Assembly: GCA_949752795.1 (NCBI GenBank)
Contig: OX457056.1
Location: forward strand, 175,794,428 to 175,858,427
Direction: 5' to 3'
Source of the DNA: Hyperoodon ampullatus
Lineage: Eukaryota; Chordata; Mammalia; Artiodactyla; Ziphiidae
Length of the DNA: 64,000 nucleotides
Shown: piece after piece, positions 11,180-22,470 of the stretch
How positions within the stretch are numbered: the stretch's first letter is position 1
Layout of the letters: every line of letters starts with the position of its first letter
The notes under the pieces: generated by a model
Databases searched by the model: none
Seen by the model: only the letters and a program-made list of their open reading frames with translations
What the model was told of the DNA's origin: nothing
Program-made: the position numbers and the translations under genes

Positions 11180-11265
11180 AAATTTTGTATCTCCAGGCCC
11201 TAGAAGAATGTCTGGCACAAAAAAAGGCACTCGATAATTATTGTTAAATAAATGGATAAGTAACT
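11180..11265 (+). repeat. L2 LINE 3' end fragment
   Basis: Contains 'gtatctccaggccctagaag', 'tgtctggcaca' and 'cactcgataattattgttaa', the typical L2 terminus. Confidence 0.55.
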
Positions 11266-11355
11266 CACCAACACTGGATTAAATGTTAGGACAGATGGGG
11301 AGGGACACAGAGCACTAATCTACAAAGGATGCTAAAGCACTGCTGGTGACAAAGT

Positions 11356-11371
11356 GAGACAGAGGGCGCTA
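11356..11371 (+). promoter_or_regulatory. Candidate CTCF binding motif
   Basis: gacagagggcgctag matches the CTCF core CAGRGGGCGCTA almost exactly. Lies in unique DNA. Predicted only. Confidence 0.4.
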
Positions 11372-11890
11372 GATGTGGTAGAAGGAAAACTTTGATAAGT
11401 TGCTTGAGATGGAAGAATGAAACCCCCCAGCATGTGCTCACATCATAACAGATGTTCCTTAAACTGTCATCTAAGGATGGAGGCCCTGTGAACCACAGGC
11501 CTGTTGTACGGTTGAATGGCACATGCAAGTTGGAGCTAGAGCTGAACTGCTCGGGGCAATAGGATGAGGCTGATGCTGCCTCCAGGGGTCCTCCCACTCA
11601 CTCTATCATTTTACCGGAGTGGTCCTGGTCCCTTTGCAGTAACAAAGTGGGAATATTGTTGGATGTCAGTGACAAAGGCAGTAGCAGGCACTGTACTGAG
11701 GGGAAGAAGTGTGGCACTCATGGGGATGTGGGGGGAGGATTTGGGAATGGCTTGACCCTCAGTAGGAAGACTGAAGTGGTCTCAAGGTTGAAATCATCCT
11801 GGAAATGTCAACATTTCAAGTCTGTGTTCAAAGTTTTCTGCCTTCTGCTGCTGAGCATGCAAACAATGACAATAACAAGAATAATAACTA
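11372..11890. other. Unique noncoding sequence
   Basis: Open frames of 63-103 codons exist on both strands but overlap each other and show no domain. No transposon recognised. Confidence 0.4.
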
Positions 11891-11895
11891 GAGTA

Positions 11896-12030
11896 ACACC
11901 TGTCAGCTTTCATTGAGCACTCATTGTGCCCTAGGCTAAGCCTGTCTAAGCCTCTTCTCATTAAATCTTTTTAACAACCCAATAACGAAGGTACTATTAT
12001 TATTCCATTTTATAGCCAAATGTTAACAGG
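11896..12030 (-). repeat. MIR SINE fragment
   Basis: Contains 'cattgagcactcattgtgcc', 'tctcattaaatctttttaac' and 'ggtactattattattccatt', the reverse-complement MIR pattern. Confidence 0.65.
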
Positions 12031-12330
12031 GCCTGAACTCACCAAGGAAATCCTCAAAACACGGCTGTTTTCCAACATCTCCTAAAGCTTTGAGATCCCA
12101 TTGTTTGTCCCTCCAGGGTACCCCACTGAGCATAGTTACATTTTAGCACCCAGGACATTATTTAGATGATATCATCCAAACTTTGCTCCAAATACCCTGT
12201 TTTATTTACTTTTAAGTCCCCAAATAAGGTTTGACATTTCTTTTCACTCAAACATAAAGATCATTTACATTGCTTCATATGGCTTCAAGCAGGACAAAAT
12301 CCCTCTCTGCCACATGAGGGCCTGTGAAAT

Positions 12331-12554
12331 TTTTATTTATTTTTTTTTTTAATTGAAGTATAGTTGATTTACAATGTGGTGTTAATTTCTGCTGTACAGC
12401 AAAGTGACTCAGTTATACACATATATACATTCTTTTTTTATATTCGTTTCCATTATGGTTTAACCCATGATATTGACTAGAGTCCCCTGTGCTATACAAT
12501 AGGACCTTGTTATTTAGCCTTTCTATAAGTAATAGTTTGCATCTGCTAAGAGTG
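12331..12554 (-). mobile_element. L1 LINE 3' end, 5'-truncated
   Basis: Poly-T run, then 'aattgaagtatagttgattt' and 'tgctgtacagcaaagtgact', the reverse complement of the artiodactyl/cetacean L1 3' UTR. It reads on to 'aggaccttgttatttagcc'. Imperfect flanking duplications start at about 12322 (ctgtgaaattttta) and 12556 (ctgtgaatttgatt). Confidence 0.9.
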
Positions 12555-12569
12555 GCTGTGAATTTGATT

Positions 12570-13240
12570 TTTGGCATGGCAGCCCTCGTGCTGTTGGCTA
12601 CCACTGTGCCCTTCCATGGACACTCAGGGCAGCATAAAGTAATAAATCATAGCATTTCTTATGTTTGCTTTGCACCCTCCGAGACACCAATCGTATCGTG
12701 AGGAGCAACGCCTTCTCACCGCTGACATTTAGGTATGACGCTGAATGACTATTTCTCTAGCCAGGATTTCCATGCAGTTCTCTAATATCTTAAAGATCAA
12801 CCTTAGCAACAACAACAACAACAAAGGCATAGAATTTTATCAGTACAACGTGTAAGAAAAGAAAGGTTTTGAAACATGAACAACTATTACCATTGATTTT
12901 TTTTAAAGCCCAAAGAACGTATACCATTCAAGCTATAGGGACAAAAATAATTTGCTACTAGGGGGCCATCCAGATGGGAACCAGTAGGATCCTTTAAGGT
13001 CCAATGGACGTTTTTGTTTCTTTCTCCTCTCCCCCTCCCTTCCCAGACTCTCAAGGGGACAAACTCGTGTGGGAAAGTGATCCTGGAAAGAATGGGTTAA
13101 TACATGCCATACAGTGCCCTCTGTGATGCCTTAAATAATTGTCACATGGCCCCTATAATCTGTCCCATGCTGTCAGCACTGGGTTAGTCATAATAATATC
13201 AGATAAGAGCTGTTCAAAGTGACACACTAACCAACATGAG
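12570..13240. other. Unique noncoding sequence
   Basis: Holds a short caa triplet run near 12810 and a weak CTCF-like site at about 13111-13128 (cagtgccctctgtgatg, minus strand). No gene recognised. Confidence 0.4.
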
Positions 13241-13249
13241 AGCCACATG

Positions 13250-13650
13250 ACTTTCTGGCTCGGCCGCTGCCCTTCAGCTGAACTTCGGCTTAGAACGAAA
13301 GACTCCCAGAGGCGGCCCATGCACATGCCCCCGAGGGTCCCGTGGCATTTTCCGTTGCTAGGGCCTCTGTTGCTTCCTGAGCCAGTGAGGGGCAGCCGGG
13401 GCTCAGTTACAGGGAGTCGCTGGCTCACCCGACCTCTGGGGCCAGGGAGAGGGAAGCGCGGCGGGGCGGCCGCTGCTGCCTTTCGGAGCCTGGGCTGGGA
13501 CTCCCTGTCCCAGCCACACTTGATTAGTTTTGCAAATGTGTGTGCCACACCGTTGTGCAGAGTGCCGCAGCAGGGAAACGGAACCCCACAGGGAGTTTGT
13601 GCCGGAAGAGATGGAGAAGGAATGTGGCTCTTGGCTAAGCGGACGCCAAG
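13250..13650. promoter_or_regulatory. Small CpG-rich island, possible promoter or enhancer
   Basis: About 17 CpGs lie in 13258-13500 and six more before 13650, while neighbouring DNA is CpG-poor. It contains gcgcggcggggcggccgctg with a NotI-type site and GC-box-like words. No transposon matches, so the CpGs do not come from a young SINE. A 188-codon plus-strand frame crosses it but ends in lysine-rich and low-complexity sequence, so it is not called a gene. It may be an unannotated promoter, an exon with UTR, or an enhancer. Confidence 0.45.
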
Positions 13651-13667
13651 GCAAGGGCAGGAAAGGA

Positions 13668-13945
13668 AGGAGGAAAAAAAAAAAAAGAAGGAAAGTGGTC
13701 ATCTCTGGGTGGAAGGTTATTATAGGCTGACTCTGGTTTATTTGTGCTTTTCTGCTACTACTGCCCCCTCCCTGTTTTTTTGGCTTCTGGCATGTTTTAG
13801 ATTTTTAACTTGAAAAGTAAAGTCATATCCTTTTTTTTCAAGGAGAAGAAAGGAAGCAAAGAATAGTAGAAAAGAGGAAGAAAGGAAGGTGACCCGTTGA
13901 CTCCCTGATTCATTCACAAAGGAGAGAGCAGAAAAGAAGGGAGAA
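13668..13945. other. Purine-rich stretch
   Basis: gaagg/aaag-rich low-complexity sequence with an 11-16 A run near 13674 and t8 near 13831. No gene. Confidence 0.5.
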
Positions 13946-13984
13946 AGGAGGTCATCTGACATTGGATTTGAGAACATTTATTGG

Positions 13985-14150
13985 CTGTGTGCCTCTGGCA
14001 TATTTACCTAACGTCTCTCTCTAAGTGTTGTTATCCTCAGCAGTAAAATGAAATAATAATACCTAATTTACAATATTTCTGTGAGGGTAAAAAGAAGTGA
14101 GCCATGCTAAGTGGCACATGTGGTAGATGCTAGATAAATAGTAGCTGCTG
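13985..14150 (+). repeat. MIR SINE fragment
   Basis: 'ggctgtgtgcctctggcata', 'atcctcagcagtaaaatgaa', 'aataatacctaatttacaat' and 'gtggtagatgctagataaat' follow MIR order in plus orientation. Confidence 0.6.
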
Positions 14151-14179
14151 GAAAGGCCCAGAAGTTGTGGTGATCGTTG

Positions 14180-14385
14180 GAGTCAGAACTACCCAAGCCC
14201 ACAATCTGGCTCTACCACCTATTGGCATGTGACCTCAGTCGAGTTATTTCACCTCTATGAGCCTCAGTCTTCTTATCTATAAAATGGGGATAATGACACC
14301 CAACTGTCAGAGTTATTGAAAGGAATTATGGAGGTAATATTCAGCACTCAACACAAAGACAGGCACTGAGTAGGTACTCAGTAGA
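14180..14385 (+). repeat. MIR SINE, near full length
   Basis: Contains 'atctggctctaccacctatt', 'gtgacctcagtcgagttatt', 'cttatctataaaatggggat' and 'aggcactgagtaggtactca'. One of the best-preserved MIRs in the window. Confidence 0.85.
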
Positions 14386-14420
14386 TAGTAACGGTGGTGG
14401 TAGTAGTGGTGGTGGTCATA

Positions 14421-14445
14421 GGTAGGTAGGTAGGTAGGCAGGTAG
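14421..14445 (+). repeat. (GGTA)n microsatellite
   Basis: Six units of ggta with one ggca variant, next to a ggt-rich stretch. It has grown beside the MIR terminus. Confidence 0.9.
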
Positions 14446-14629
14446 AAAGAAAACAAATCCATTCATTTATTCAGCAGATGGAAATCATAAGAAGTAGAAG
14501 TAAACGAAAATTTATACAAAGGTAGGGAATATGTAACTAAAAATCAAAGGGAAGGGTCAGTAAAGATAGGAAGGTTTTTTAAAGGACACAAGTACATGAA
14601 GAGACAGAGAACATCCTGAGTAGGACTAA

Positions 14630-14800
14630 TCATATTTCCTAGTTGGAAATTACCTAGTCCACCCTCCTTCTGCCTTTAGGGAGGTAACATGTTATTCTTC
14701 CCATTTTATAGATTGAAGGTCAGAGATACACAATGACTTTTCTAGGATCACACAGCTAGTAAGTAGCATAAGGGGACCTAACCTACAGCTAGCACCCTTA
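14630..14800 (-). repeat. MIR SINE fragment
   Basis: 'cattttatagattgaaggtc' followed by 'gatcacacagctagtaagta' is the reverse-complement MIR centre. Confidence 0.7.
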
Positions 14801-16015
14801 CTATGCTCTTTTAGGAAAGACAGCTGAGTAACAAAAAGCATGACAGAAGTTCCATGTAATTAGAGAAACATTAGTAACTAAATGAAAGGCAATAAATGGT
14901 ATTGGGCAAAAATTCCTGTTTACAGATGGGAAATGGAATAGAAAATAGGTTTGTTTTTTAATAAGCACAAACAGTATTTTGACAAGACGAAAATTTTAAA
15001 AATGAGAAATAAAAATTGTATTTAATAGAAAGACAACTTACCGAAGATAAATCAAGGAAGCTAGAAATTCATGGAGAAACATAAGTAGGAAGAATTCCAG
15101 TGGGAAGAAGGAAAGCTAGACCCCCTCCTGCTACTGTACCCACATCTGATTATTCAGGGCACTGCATGTGCTAATGCCCTGACAAAGGCCACAGCAACTT
15201 GCTCTGCAAAAGAGAAAGCCACCAACATATGGGGTCTAGGAATCCTAGTCTCGCTGGTTCTAGGCTGTTAACATTAGGTGCTTCAGGAAGAAGAAACGAC
15301 TTGCATTGGCCAGGTGGGCACACTGCACACTCTTCCTTACAAGTGGTGGCTCTAAGGGGATAAAAATAAGAAGACCCCAAAGCAAAGGTGAAGCTCATCA
15401 GGAAGGAATGGAGCCATTGCCTAATTATTCCTACGCCAAAATGTCTGAAAGCTTGTGAACATTTTTCAAGTAGAGCCCATTCCCTTTCCGGAAGCCAGGG
15501 GGTGCACTAGAGCAGAAAACAGTCAGACGATGAAGTGTGCCTCTTGCTTCTGCCCCTCAGGAGCCAGGTGGACTTGGGCCTGTCCTTGAAGCTCAACATC
15601 TCCATCTTTCTTTCCTCAGATGTGAGAAGAAAGCCTTCAGGGTTTTTTCAAGGATTAAATGAGATAGTAAGGATGCACGCGGCATATTATAAGTTATTAA
15701 TACTATCATTTTTCCTTTGCATCCAGGAGCACGTGTTTCCCCACCACACAAAAGCGTGGCTTGTTGGGTGGACTAACTCTCACCTGCTCACCCCACACTG
15801 GTTGGAGGCTTATGAAGCTTAAGTAAAAGAAACGAATATGAAAATGGATAACAAAGAATGGGAGACAAAGAAGAAACACGATTCAGTATTAAGGAGAATA
15901 GTACTGGCCCAGCATTCTGAGGCACTAGAGGCATTTTATTTCAGAGAGCTTCCTGGCTATCATCTAAATTCATGAGTGCTAGCCTTGCCTTTGCCATGTG
16001 TATAAATCATCCCTG
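14801..16015. other. Unique noncoding stretch with possible MIR-like remnant
   Basis: 15570-15700 ('ctttcttcctcag'-like then 'ggattaaatgagatagtaag') could be an eroded MIR. A weak CTCF-like site gccagggggtgcacta lies at about 15493-15510. No gene recognised. Confidence 0.35.
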
Positions 16016-16019
16016 CCCA

Positions 16020-16150
16020 TTTAATAATAATCATAAGAGCTTACTCTTATAGGGCTTTAGTTTAGGAGGCACTTTCACATACATTACTTAATCATTCACC
16101 TGACGCCAGGTACCAGCATCTGCTGACCACTCATCTGCCAGGAGTGGGCA
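16020..16150 (-). repeat. MIR-like fragment
   Basis: 'taataataatcataagagct' and 'ggcactttcacatacattac' are consistent with an eroded reverse-complement MIR. Weak. Confidence 0.3.
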
Positions 16151-16185
16151 AAACAAGTCTTTCTTTAGTTATGTAAAGATAAGCA

Positions 16186-16403
16186 GGGCTTCCCTGGTGG
16201 TGCAGTGGTTGAGGGTCCGCCTGCCGATGCAGGGGACAGGGGTTCGTACCCCGGTCCGGGAAGATCCCACGTGCCGCGGAGTGGCTGGGCCCGTGAGCCA
16301 TGGCCGCTGAGCCTGCATGTCCGGAGCCTGTGCTCCGCAACAGGAGAGGCCACAAAGCTGAGAGGCCCACATACCACAAAAAAAAAAAAAAAAAGAAAGA
16401 AAG
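16186..16403 (+). mobile_element. CHR-type SINE, young short form
   Basis: Complete head, A and B boxes and body, with an A-tail that has mutated to (aaag)n. The flanking duplication is aaagataagca (16175-16185) and aaagatgagca (16404-16414), one mismatch. Confidence 0.94.
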
Positions 16404-16414
16404 AAAGATGAGCA

Positions 16415-16965
16415 CCAATTCCTTCTGGGAAAGAGGTAGTATATCCTGTGTCGTCTAACAAAGGTGTCTCCCAATATCACTTGCTATGTGAACCCATCCA
16501 CTGAAGGATGGATTTACAAACAAATTGTCATGGGGATAAGGAGACTCCTGGAAAGAGAAATTGGAATGTCTCATTTAATGTTCAATGTTATTGGAATCTT
16601 GCTATTAGAATGAGGCAGTCTCAATTCAGGTCCCAAAGAGGACCCATACGAAGGTGATACAGGGAAGGATGGATTTGGCTGAGACTGGAAATCCACCCAG
16701 AGCCTGCTACCCTGTCTTGGTATAATGCTATGAGGAACACTAACTTAGCACATGAGTGTGACGAAAGAACGCGGCAAGCTGGAGCCCAATCCAAGGGACA
16801 TCATTGCATCTGCTTGGAGATCTATAGCAACAAAGGTCCCTGCAGAGCAATGGACCAGCCTTCACTGTGCTATGCAGGATCACCGTCGAACAGCGACACT
16901 GTGTGGTAGCAACAGAAGCAGTGGTGCCAGTAGAAAACATAGCAGCCACTTGTCCTGCTAGTATG
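16415..16965. other. Unique noncoding sequence, nothing recognised
   Basis: No transposon or conserved coding motif recognised. The 69- and 143-codon frames here run into the following purine repeat on one strand. Confidence 0.4.
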
Positions 16966-16969
16966 GTGT

Positions 16970-17016
16970 AAAAAAAAAAAGAAAGAAAGGGAGGAAGGAA
17001 GGAAGGAAGGAAGGAA

Positions 17017-17074
<58 letters not shown>

Positions 17075-17128
17075 GAAAAAGAAAGGAAGGAAGAGGAAGG
17101 AAGGAAGGAAGGAAGGAAGAAAAAAAGG
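16970..17128. repeat. (GAAA)n/(GGAA)n polypurine microsatellite
   Basis: About 158 bp of purine-only sequence on the plus strand: a run of A, then ggaa units, a long block of gaaa units, and ggaa units again. The 143-codon minus-strand frame is a chance translation of it. Confidence 0.97.
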
Positions 17129-17309
17129 CTGGATCCTCTAGACTAAATAAAACCCTAGTTACTGGGAACAATTAGGATTGTGATCTGTGAGATGATGGAG
17201 AGACTTCAGGAAGGCTATTTCAGCTTCCTGCAACAATGGCACCTGAGACACTGCTGATTAATAACAACAAGAAGACACATAACTGGGTGGCCCACGCTGG
17301 TGAAGCCCA

Positions 17310-17470
17310 TCCTCTTGGTTACATTTACAGCAAATATTGGTTGAGCAAAAACTCTGGGCCAGACACTATTATATAGGCAGAAAAGTTTTATTATTAGTCT
17401 CAATTTATAGATGAAGAAACTAAGGCTCATTTAGGTTGACTGGCTTCCTAAGACCCCAGTTCTAGGAAAT
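17310..17470 (-). repeat. MIR SINE fragment
   Basis: 'ttattagtctcaatttatag' and 'atgaagaaactaaggctcat' match the reverse-complement MIR centre. Confidence 0.55.
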
Positions 17471-18180
17471 GAATGAGGAGGCTCCCTTTCCAAAGAAGAT
17501 GATTCTAGGTAAGTAAGAAACAATGTCTCTCCTTTGGGGGCAAAGGTGGAATATCCTACCAGATACTGTGGAATTGTCTCTGCATGTGAGGCTGCATCAT
17601 TTTCACAAAGGTTCCCTGTCTTTTCCACTCCCCTACATGTACTTGGGCAGAAACCAAGCTCGCGGTCCTGCTCACATGCTTGTGGTTTGGCTGCCAGCTA
17701 GGGATCACATTCTCTGCTCCACAGGCAAAGCCAAGGATTCTTCTTGCAAAATATTACTTGTGTCCTGGTACCACCTCCTGAAAGAGCCGTCGTCTACAAT
17801 ACCCACATGCCTGGGAGGTGGGGTGGGCAGGATCAAGCACTGGCAACCAGAACATCCAGCGAGAAAAGACTATTTTTCCCCCAGTAAGTTTCCTAAGAGT
17901 CATAGACTTGACCATTGATAAATACAACACACATTCAGGAAATCTCTCAGATGAACTTAAAGAGAAACAACACTGGTAGTTTCTAATATACCAAAGTTGG
18001 CCACTTTTTTTCTGCTTACACATGTGGCAGAGAAAGAGCAGATAATCATGCATTTCTGACTCACAGGTACTTTTCCTAGCTGTATCATCATAATGAAAAT
18101 GTTAGTAGATACCAATTTTTATAACAGAGCCACTTATTGCACAACTCAAATGGGTGCCATTTACATAGAATACAGTGTTG
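17471..18180. other. Unique noncoding sequence, nothing recognised
   Basis: A 131-codon plus-strand frame (17523-17918) has no domain or motif I can recognise and no exon framework. Confidence 0.35.
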
Positions 18181-18182
18181 AA

Positions 18183-18202
18183 TGGTGCCCCCTAGAGGTG
18201 TG
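18183..18202 (-). promoter_or_regulatory. Candidate CTCF binding motif
   Basis: On the minus strand the core reads CCTCTAGGGGGCAC, a good match to the CTCF consensus. It lies immediately upstream of a MIR. Confidence 0.35.
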
Positions 18203-18224
18203 CAATATGGCTGTTTCTATAGAC

Positions 18225-18450
18225 TACTTTCCTTATGCCAGGCACCAACATGATTTACATGTAGTATCTCATTTTGATATAATGACAAACCATGTGGTAG
18301 GCATTAGTATCTATTTTATAGACAAGGAAACAAATAAATATTGAAAGTTTAAATTATTTACCTATGGTAACACAACTAGTAAGTTGCAGAAGCAGGATTC
18401 AAACTCAGAACTATCTGAGCCCAAAACTCATATTGTTAATTGTTTCACTA
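18225..18450 (-). repeat. MIR SINE, near full length
   Basis: 'ccttatgccaggcaccaaca', 'agtatctcattttgatataa', 'ctattttatagacaaggaaa' and 'ggtaacacaactagtaagtt' follow reverse-complement MIR order. Confidence 0.8.
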
Positions 18451-18794
18451 TACTAGCTGATGACATAGTATAACAGTTAGACATGAACCTTTAAGAAAGA
18501 ATTACAAAGCTGGTTAGTATCTAAATGCTAACTCCATATATAAGCAGATCTTTAATTCTATTTTTTCAAAAAGACAAATGGATTAAGTTTTCTTGTCCTC
18601 TTAACATGTAATAACTTTTCAGTACATCTCTTTAATTTAGTAACTATTAAGTACTGATATTACTACACATTCATTCATGACCACATCCAGAAAAAAAAGT
18701 TTAACTGATTTCATTTCATTTAAAATAAGCCAATATCATCACAAAGCCTTTAGATACAACTGATCTATCACTATGATTTCAAGAGCTAATAACA
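18451..18794. other. AT-rich unique sequence
   Basis: Nothing recognised. Confidence 0.4.
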
Positions 18795-18960
18795 AAAGCT
18801 AGCACATGTTGAGTAACTACTATGTTAACAGTTCTAAGTCATTTCCATAGCATGTCTCATCCCCAAGACATCCTTATAATGCGAGTACTATAGTTAGGCC
18901 TACTTTACACAGATATTTTAAGGAATCAGAATATGAACTGGGCAGCAGTCTGGCTCTGGG
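18795..18960 (-). repeat. MIR SINE fragment
   Basis: 'acatgttgagtaactactat' then 'catccttataatgcgagtac' and 'ggcctactttacacagatat', a diverged reverse-complement MIR. Confidence 0.6.
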
Positions 18961-20404
18961 TTCTACTTTACTGACGCAAAGATCTGAAGGATAGAGATCA
19001 TAAGACATGGAAAGCAGCAGATGGAGCCAAGAAGGGTAATCATATAAAAACAGAAAGAAACAGGATCCCAGAACAGGGTAAAGCACCAGCTCCTGCATAT
19101 AAGAGACATCAAAAGCATCGACTTCGCCATAATGCCCAAGAATGAGAGGGCACTTTCTGTGCAGTGACCAAGAGTGGTACCATGAAGGCTGCCACAGTGA
19201 CAAACCACAAGTTTCATGATCCACAGAACGATGCAACTCTTTCAATCACTTCTCTTTTGCATAGAAAAGACAGGAAGAGAAGACAGGATAAACCATAAGA
19301 CAACAATATCCCCGGTGTAACGTCCACTGATTTACCCTACTTTCCCTGCCTCCATGGTAGTTTTACAAGTGAAATTCATCTTTCATTTATGTGGGTGATC
19401 TTTCTCCCACCAACACAGGGAGCTCATACAATGTAGGATGATGCATTCAAAAGTGCTGTTGATCCCATTCTGAACCAGGAAATGGAGTCAGAACGTTCCA
19501 CCATTTCTGCCCAAAGTTAAAACTTGGCACTAAGCCAGAGGTAGAATCGTGGGTCATAACTGACTCCTAGTTCCCAGCACACAAGTTCCCTTTTCCTTTC
19601 ACTGGAAAACAAAGTTAACCTAAATATAAACTCTGTTGACGCTCTTCACCTTTTTTCTATTAAAATAAACCAAATTTCTGTCTGTCCTCAACACGTATAC
19701 TTATACCAGAAAGGTGAGAAGGTACTGCCAATGGTCTAATCCTTGAGCATAAATTCACTTGTTGGGTGCTCACCCTCCCATTCTGTATCCTGCAAGTCCA
19801 AACTGCTTAATAGATTTCTACCAGAGACAGAAATGATCCCTCTGTCTTTCTCCACAGGAGGAAGAACAGAGCCTTATGTGGTAGTATTTTCTGCCTCATC
19901 ATCACAGTCCTTTCAATTATACAACTTCTCGTTATTTAGGATCAGTCCCTTTTCACAGTGTCCCCAAGGAACATGCCTCAACAAACATCCCATTCATCTC
20001 AACAGAACTTAGCAAACTCAGAATAATATGCATAAGCACAATTGGGCTTGGAGGTAGGTCCAAAAGAAACTAGCAAATGCTGTGGCCCACGGGAGTCTTG
20101 GAGTGGCCAAAATGGGTCCTATGAGATCGAGTCGAGGTTACGTAAATAAGTAAACCAAGGAGGTGGAAGAGTCGCACAGAGACAGGAAAACCAGAAGAAA
20201 AAAAAAAGGTTTCTGCTAAATACAGTTTCTGATCCTTGCCATGGGTTTAATTTCAGCACCTCTAAGTCTCCTGAGTAAGAATTGTTGCAGAGAAAGTCTG
20301 AGGAACCATGACAAGTCCCTCTTTGGAAGGTAGAGGCACCATATGACACTTCTTCCTTTAAAAAGAAAAACGCACATCTTTTCCTGGTCCAACAACTCTC
20401 TAGG
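18961..20404. other. Unique noncoding stretch
   Basis: The 123-codon minus-strand frame at 18874-19245 overlaps a MIR at one end and has no recognisable domain. No intron/exon structure seen. Confidence 0.35.
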
Positions 20405-20740
20405 TCAATCATTTATTCATCCTTTCATTAAATTACTGCACACTTAGTACATGTCATACGTTGTGCTAGGTAGTCACTGGAGGATACAATGACAAATAAG
20501 ACATGCCTTCGAGGAACTTGCAGTAGAGTCAGAAAAACAGACTCTAAAAGACTGATGAAGATGCAAGATGCTAAGGGAGTAGAGAGGAGAAAATGACTAA
20601 CTAAGGATAATAAGGAAGACCTCCTTGAAGATGTGATGTAAAGCACCATGAACAATGAAGGTGCAAGTGCAAAAGGCAAAGAAGTCAGAGAAGGACACTC
20701 AGGGAGTGGTAATATCATGACCCCTTTCATTAAGTAGGGA
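20405..20740 (-). repeat. L2 LINE 3' portion
   Basis: 'catttattcatcctttcatt', 'gtgctaggtagtcactggag', 'gacaaataagacatgccttc' and 'aaggaagacctccttgaaga' form the reverse-complement L2 3' end over about 330 bp. It ends at an A17 run near 20747. Confidence 0.65.
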
Positions 20741-20764
20741 TCACTTAAAAAAAAAAAAAAAAAG

Positions 20765-21700
20765 GAGGTTAAAAGCAAAAGCCAGAGAACTGATGAGAGA
20801 CAGTGTCAGGGAAGTGAACCTTCCTTCCAGCCCTCTAGGACATTACTTCCATGTCGAAGAAGAGCTGTGAGGAGACAGTGTGTCTGCTGCCCAGCAACGG
20901 TCGGTTGGCCTTTGGCAGCTAGAAGGCATCCTGTGGCTGCCCCAGTGGGTGCCCCCTTGGAGTCAGGGAGAAGCCTCCACAGCTGCTCTTGCTCAGAGGC
21001 TCATCAAGGCTATTTTGGGCTGGATGGGGTCCATGGTGATGATTGCCTGGCCAGGGCAGCTTACCCAATGTTACTTTTTAGCATTCTGTTTTCCTTGTCA
21101 TTTAGCTCTGTACTATACAATTACTCAAATAAGGAGAAAAAAAAAAGAAAGGGAAGAAGAATATGACTACGTCTTATTTTTAGTACTTAAATCAGTGGTG
21201 GCGATATCCTCTGCATTTCAATAGAAATTTTGCATATCGAAATTCCCCCAAATAAAGCATAGTAAACATATTAAAATCCATAATGACATTTTTTCTGCAC
21301 TGTTTCAAAATATGTTTGTTTTGAAATACCAAAATGGCTCAGCCCAAATTAAAGACTAATTCATTGCCAGATGGGCAAAATTAATGTATAAATGCAATGA
21401 GCATCCTCACCTTATTACCCACTAAGTAAAAGAATAATTTAAAAAATAACAACATTTTTTTAAAATTTCAATACTCTCTCCCTCTAAAGAATTCAATACA
21501 CATTACAAAGATTATCATAGTCACAGGAATTTACAGTGGTAGGGACTCTTAGAGATTTTGCTGTCTTTGCCCTGTGTGTAAACATTCTCTGCGAAATGAA
21601 TTTCTAGCCCATTTGATTATTAGAGAGGGAAAACATTAGAGGGTAGCTCACACTAGTAAATGCCACAAACCTAGGAGTTAGAGAGATCCTCACTTCAACA
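20765..21700. other. Unique noncoding sequence
   Basis: Holds a 114-codon frame at 20880-21224 (second half lysine/arginine-rich from an A/G run) without recognised domain. 21.2-21.7 kb is AT-rich and featureless. Confidence 0.35.
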
Positions 21701-21704
21701 CTAT

Positions 21705-21895
21705 TGATGGCTACCATTTAACCAGCTATGTGCAGACACTAATGCTGAGAACTTTACATGCAGTGTCATAATTTAACTCTCACAATTACTCTGCAGAAGT
21801 TGATATGACCTTAGTTTTACCTATGAGAACACTGAGGCTAAAGAACACAAAGCTTGTAAGGGAGAAACATAATAAGAACCTTCGAAGTCTGATCT
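21705..21895 (-). repeat. MIR SINE fragment
   Basis: 'ccattta accagctatgtgc', 'agtgtcataatttaactctc' and 'gttttacctatgagaacact' give reverse-complement MIR order. Confidence 0.6.
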
Positions 21896-22139
21896 TTTTA
21901 AAAAAATAGCATGTTACCTCTTACCAAGGAAAAAAATCATTCTCATTAATTTATCTCTTCTCATCTTCACTTGCTTGAAAGTGGTTAGAATTAACTGTAT
22001 GTATTTGAAAATATATTTTAATCCTTTTGCATTCCTAAAATATTTTCCAGAACACTGACTTTTCAAGCATCCCCTTATTGGTCCAAATTTCTAAAATGTA
22101 ATCAGCAATTTACCAGAAGATATAAAAATTGTGTTGGTT

Positions 22140-22470
22140 GCAGTTCATTCAGCAATTAATTTACCAAATATGTATTAAGTGCCTTCTCTTGCAGTACACT
22201 CCTCTTTTTATCCACAGAGATGAAAGTATACCATTCCTGCTTTGAGGAATTCAAGAGACATGCAATAAATAGTTGCAGCAAAGTAACAAATTCCATCCTA
22301 TAGCAGAGAACTATGGAAGGTACTACATGGAACATGGTAGAGAAAGTGCCAACTCTTCCGTTAGCTCTGGGGAAAATTCCAGAAAGAAGTGATATTTAAG
22401 TCTTAAAAGCTGGGTTGAAGTTTCTCAGGTGATCTAAATAGGCAATTGTCAAAGGAGAGAGGACAGGTTG
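22140..22470 (-). repeat. L2 LINE 3' portion
   Basis: 'gttcattcagcaattaattt', 'ttgaggaattcaagagacat' and the following 'aaagtgccaactcttccgtt' resemble the reverse-complement L2 3' region. Strongly diverged. Confidence 0.45.

Noticed and set aside
16740..17171. 143-codon minus frame rich in phenylalanine, serine and leucine
   Set aside because: Translation of the gaaa/ggaa microsatellite.
18961..19260. Possible processed pseudogene (short stretches such as a frame with VTKSGTMKAATVTNHKF)
   Set aside because: I could not match it to any protein and there is no A-tail or duplication.
20880..21224. 114-codon frame with two hydrophobic stretches
   Set aside because: The lysine/glutamate run comes from an A/G-rich tract; no homologous family recognised and no exon borders. 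Left as chance.
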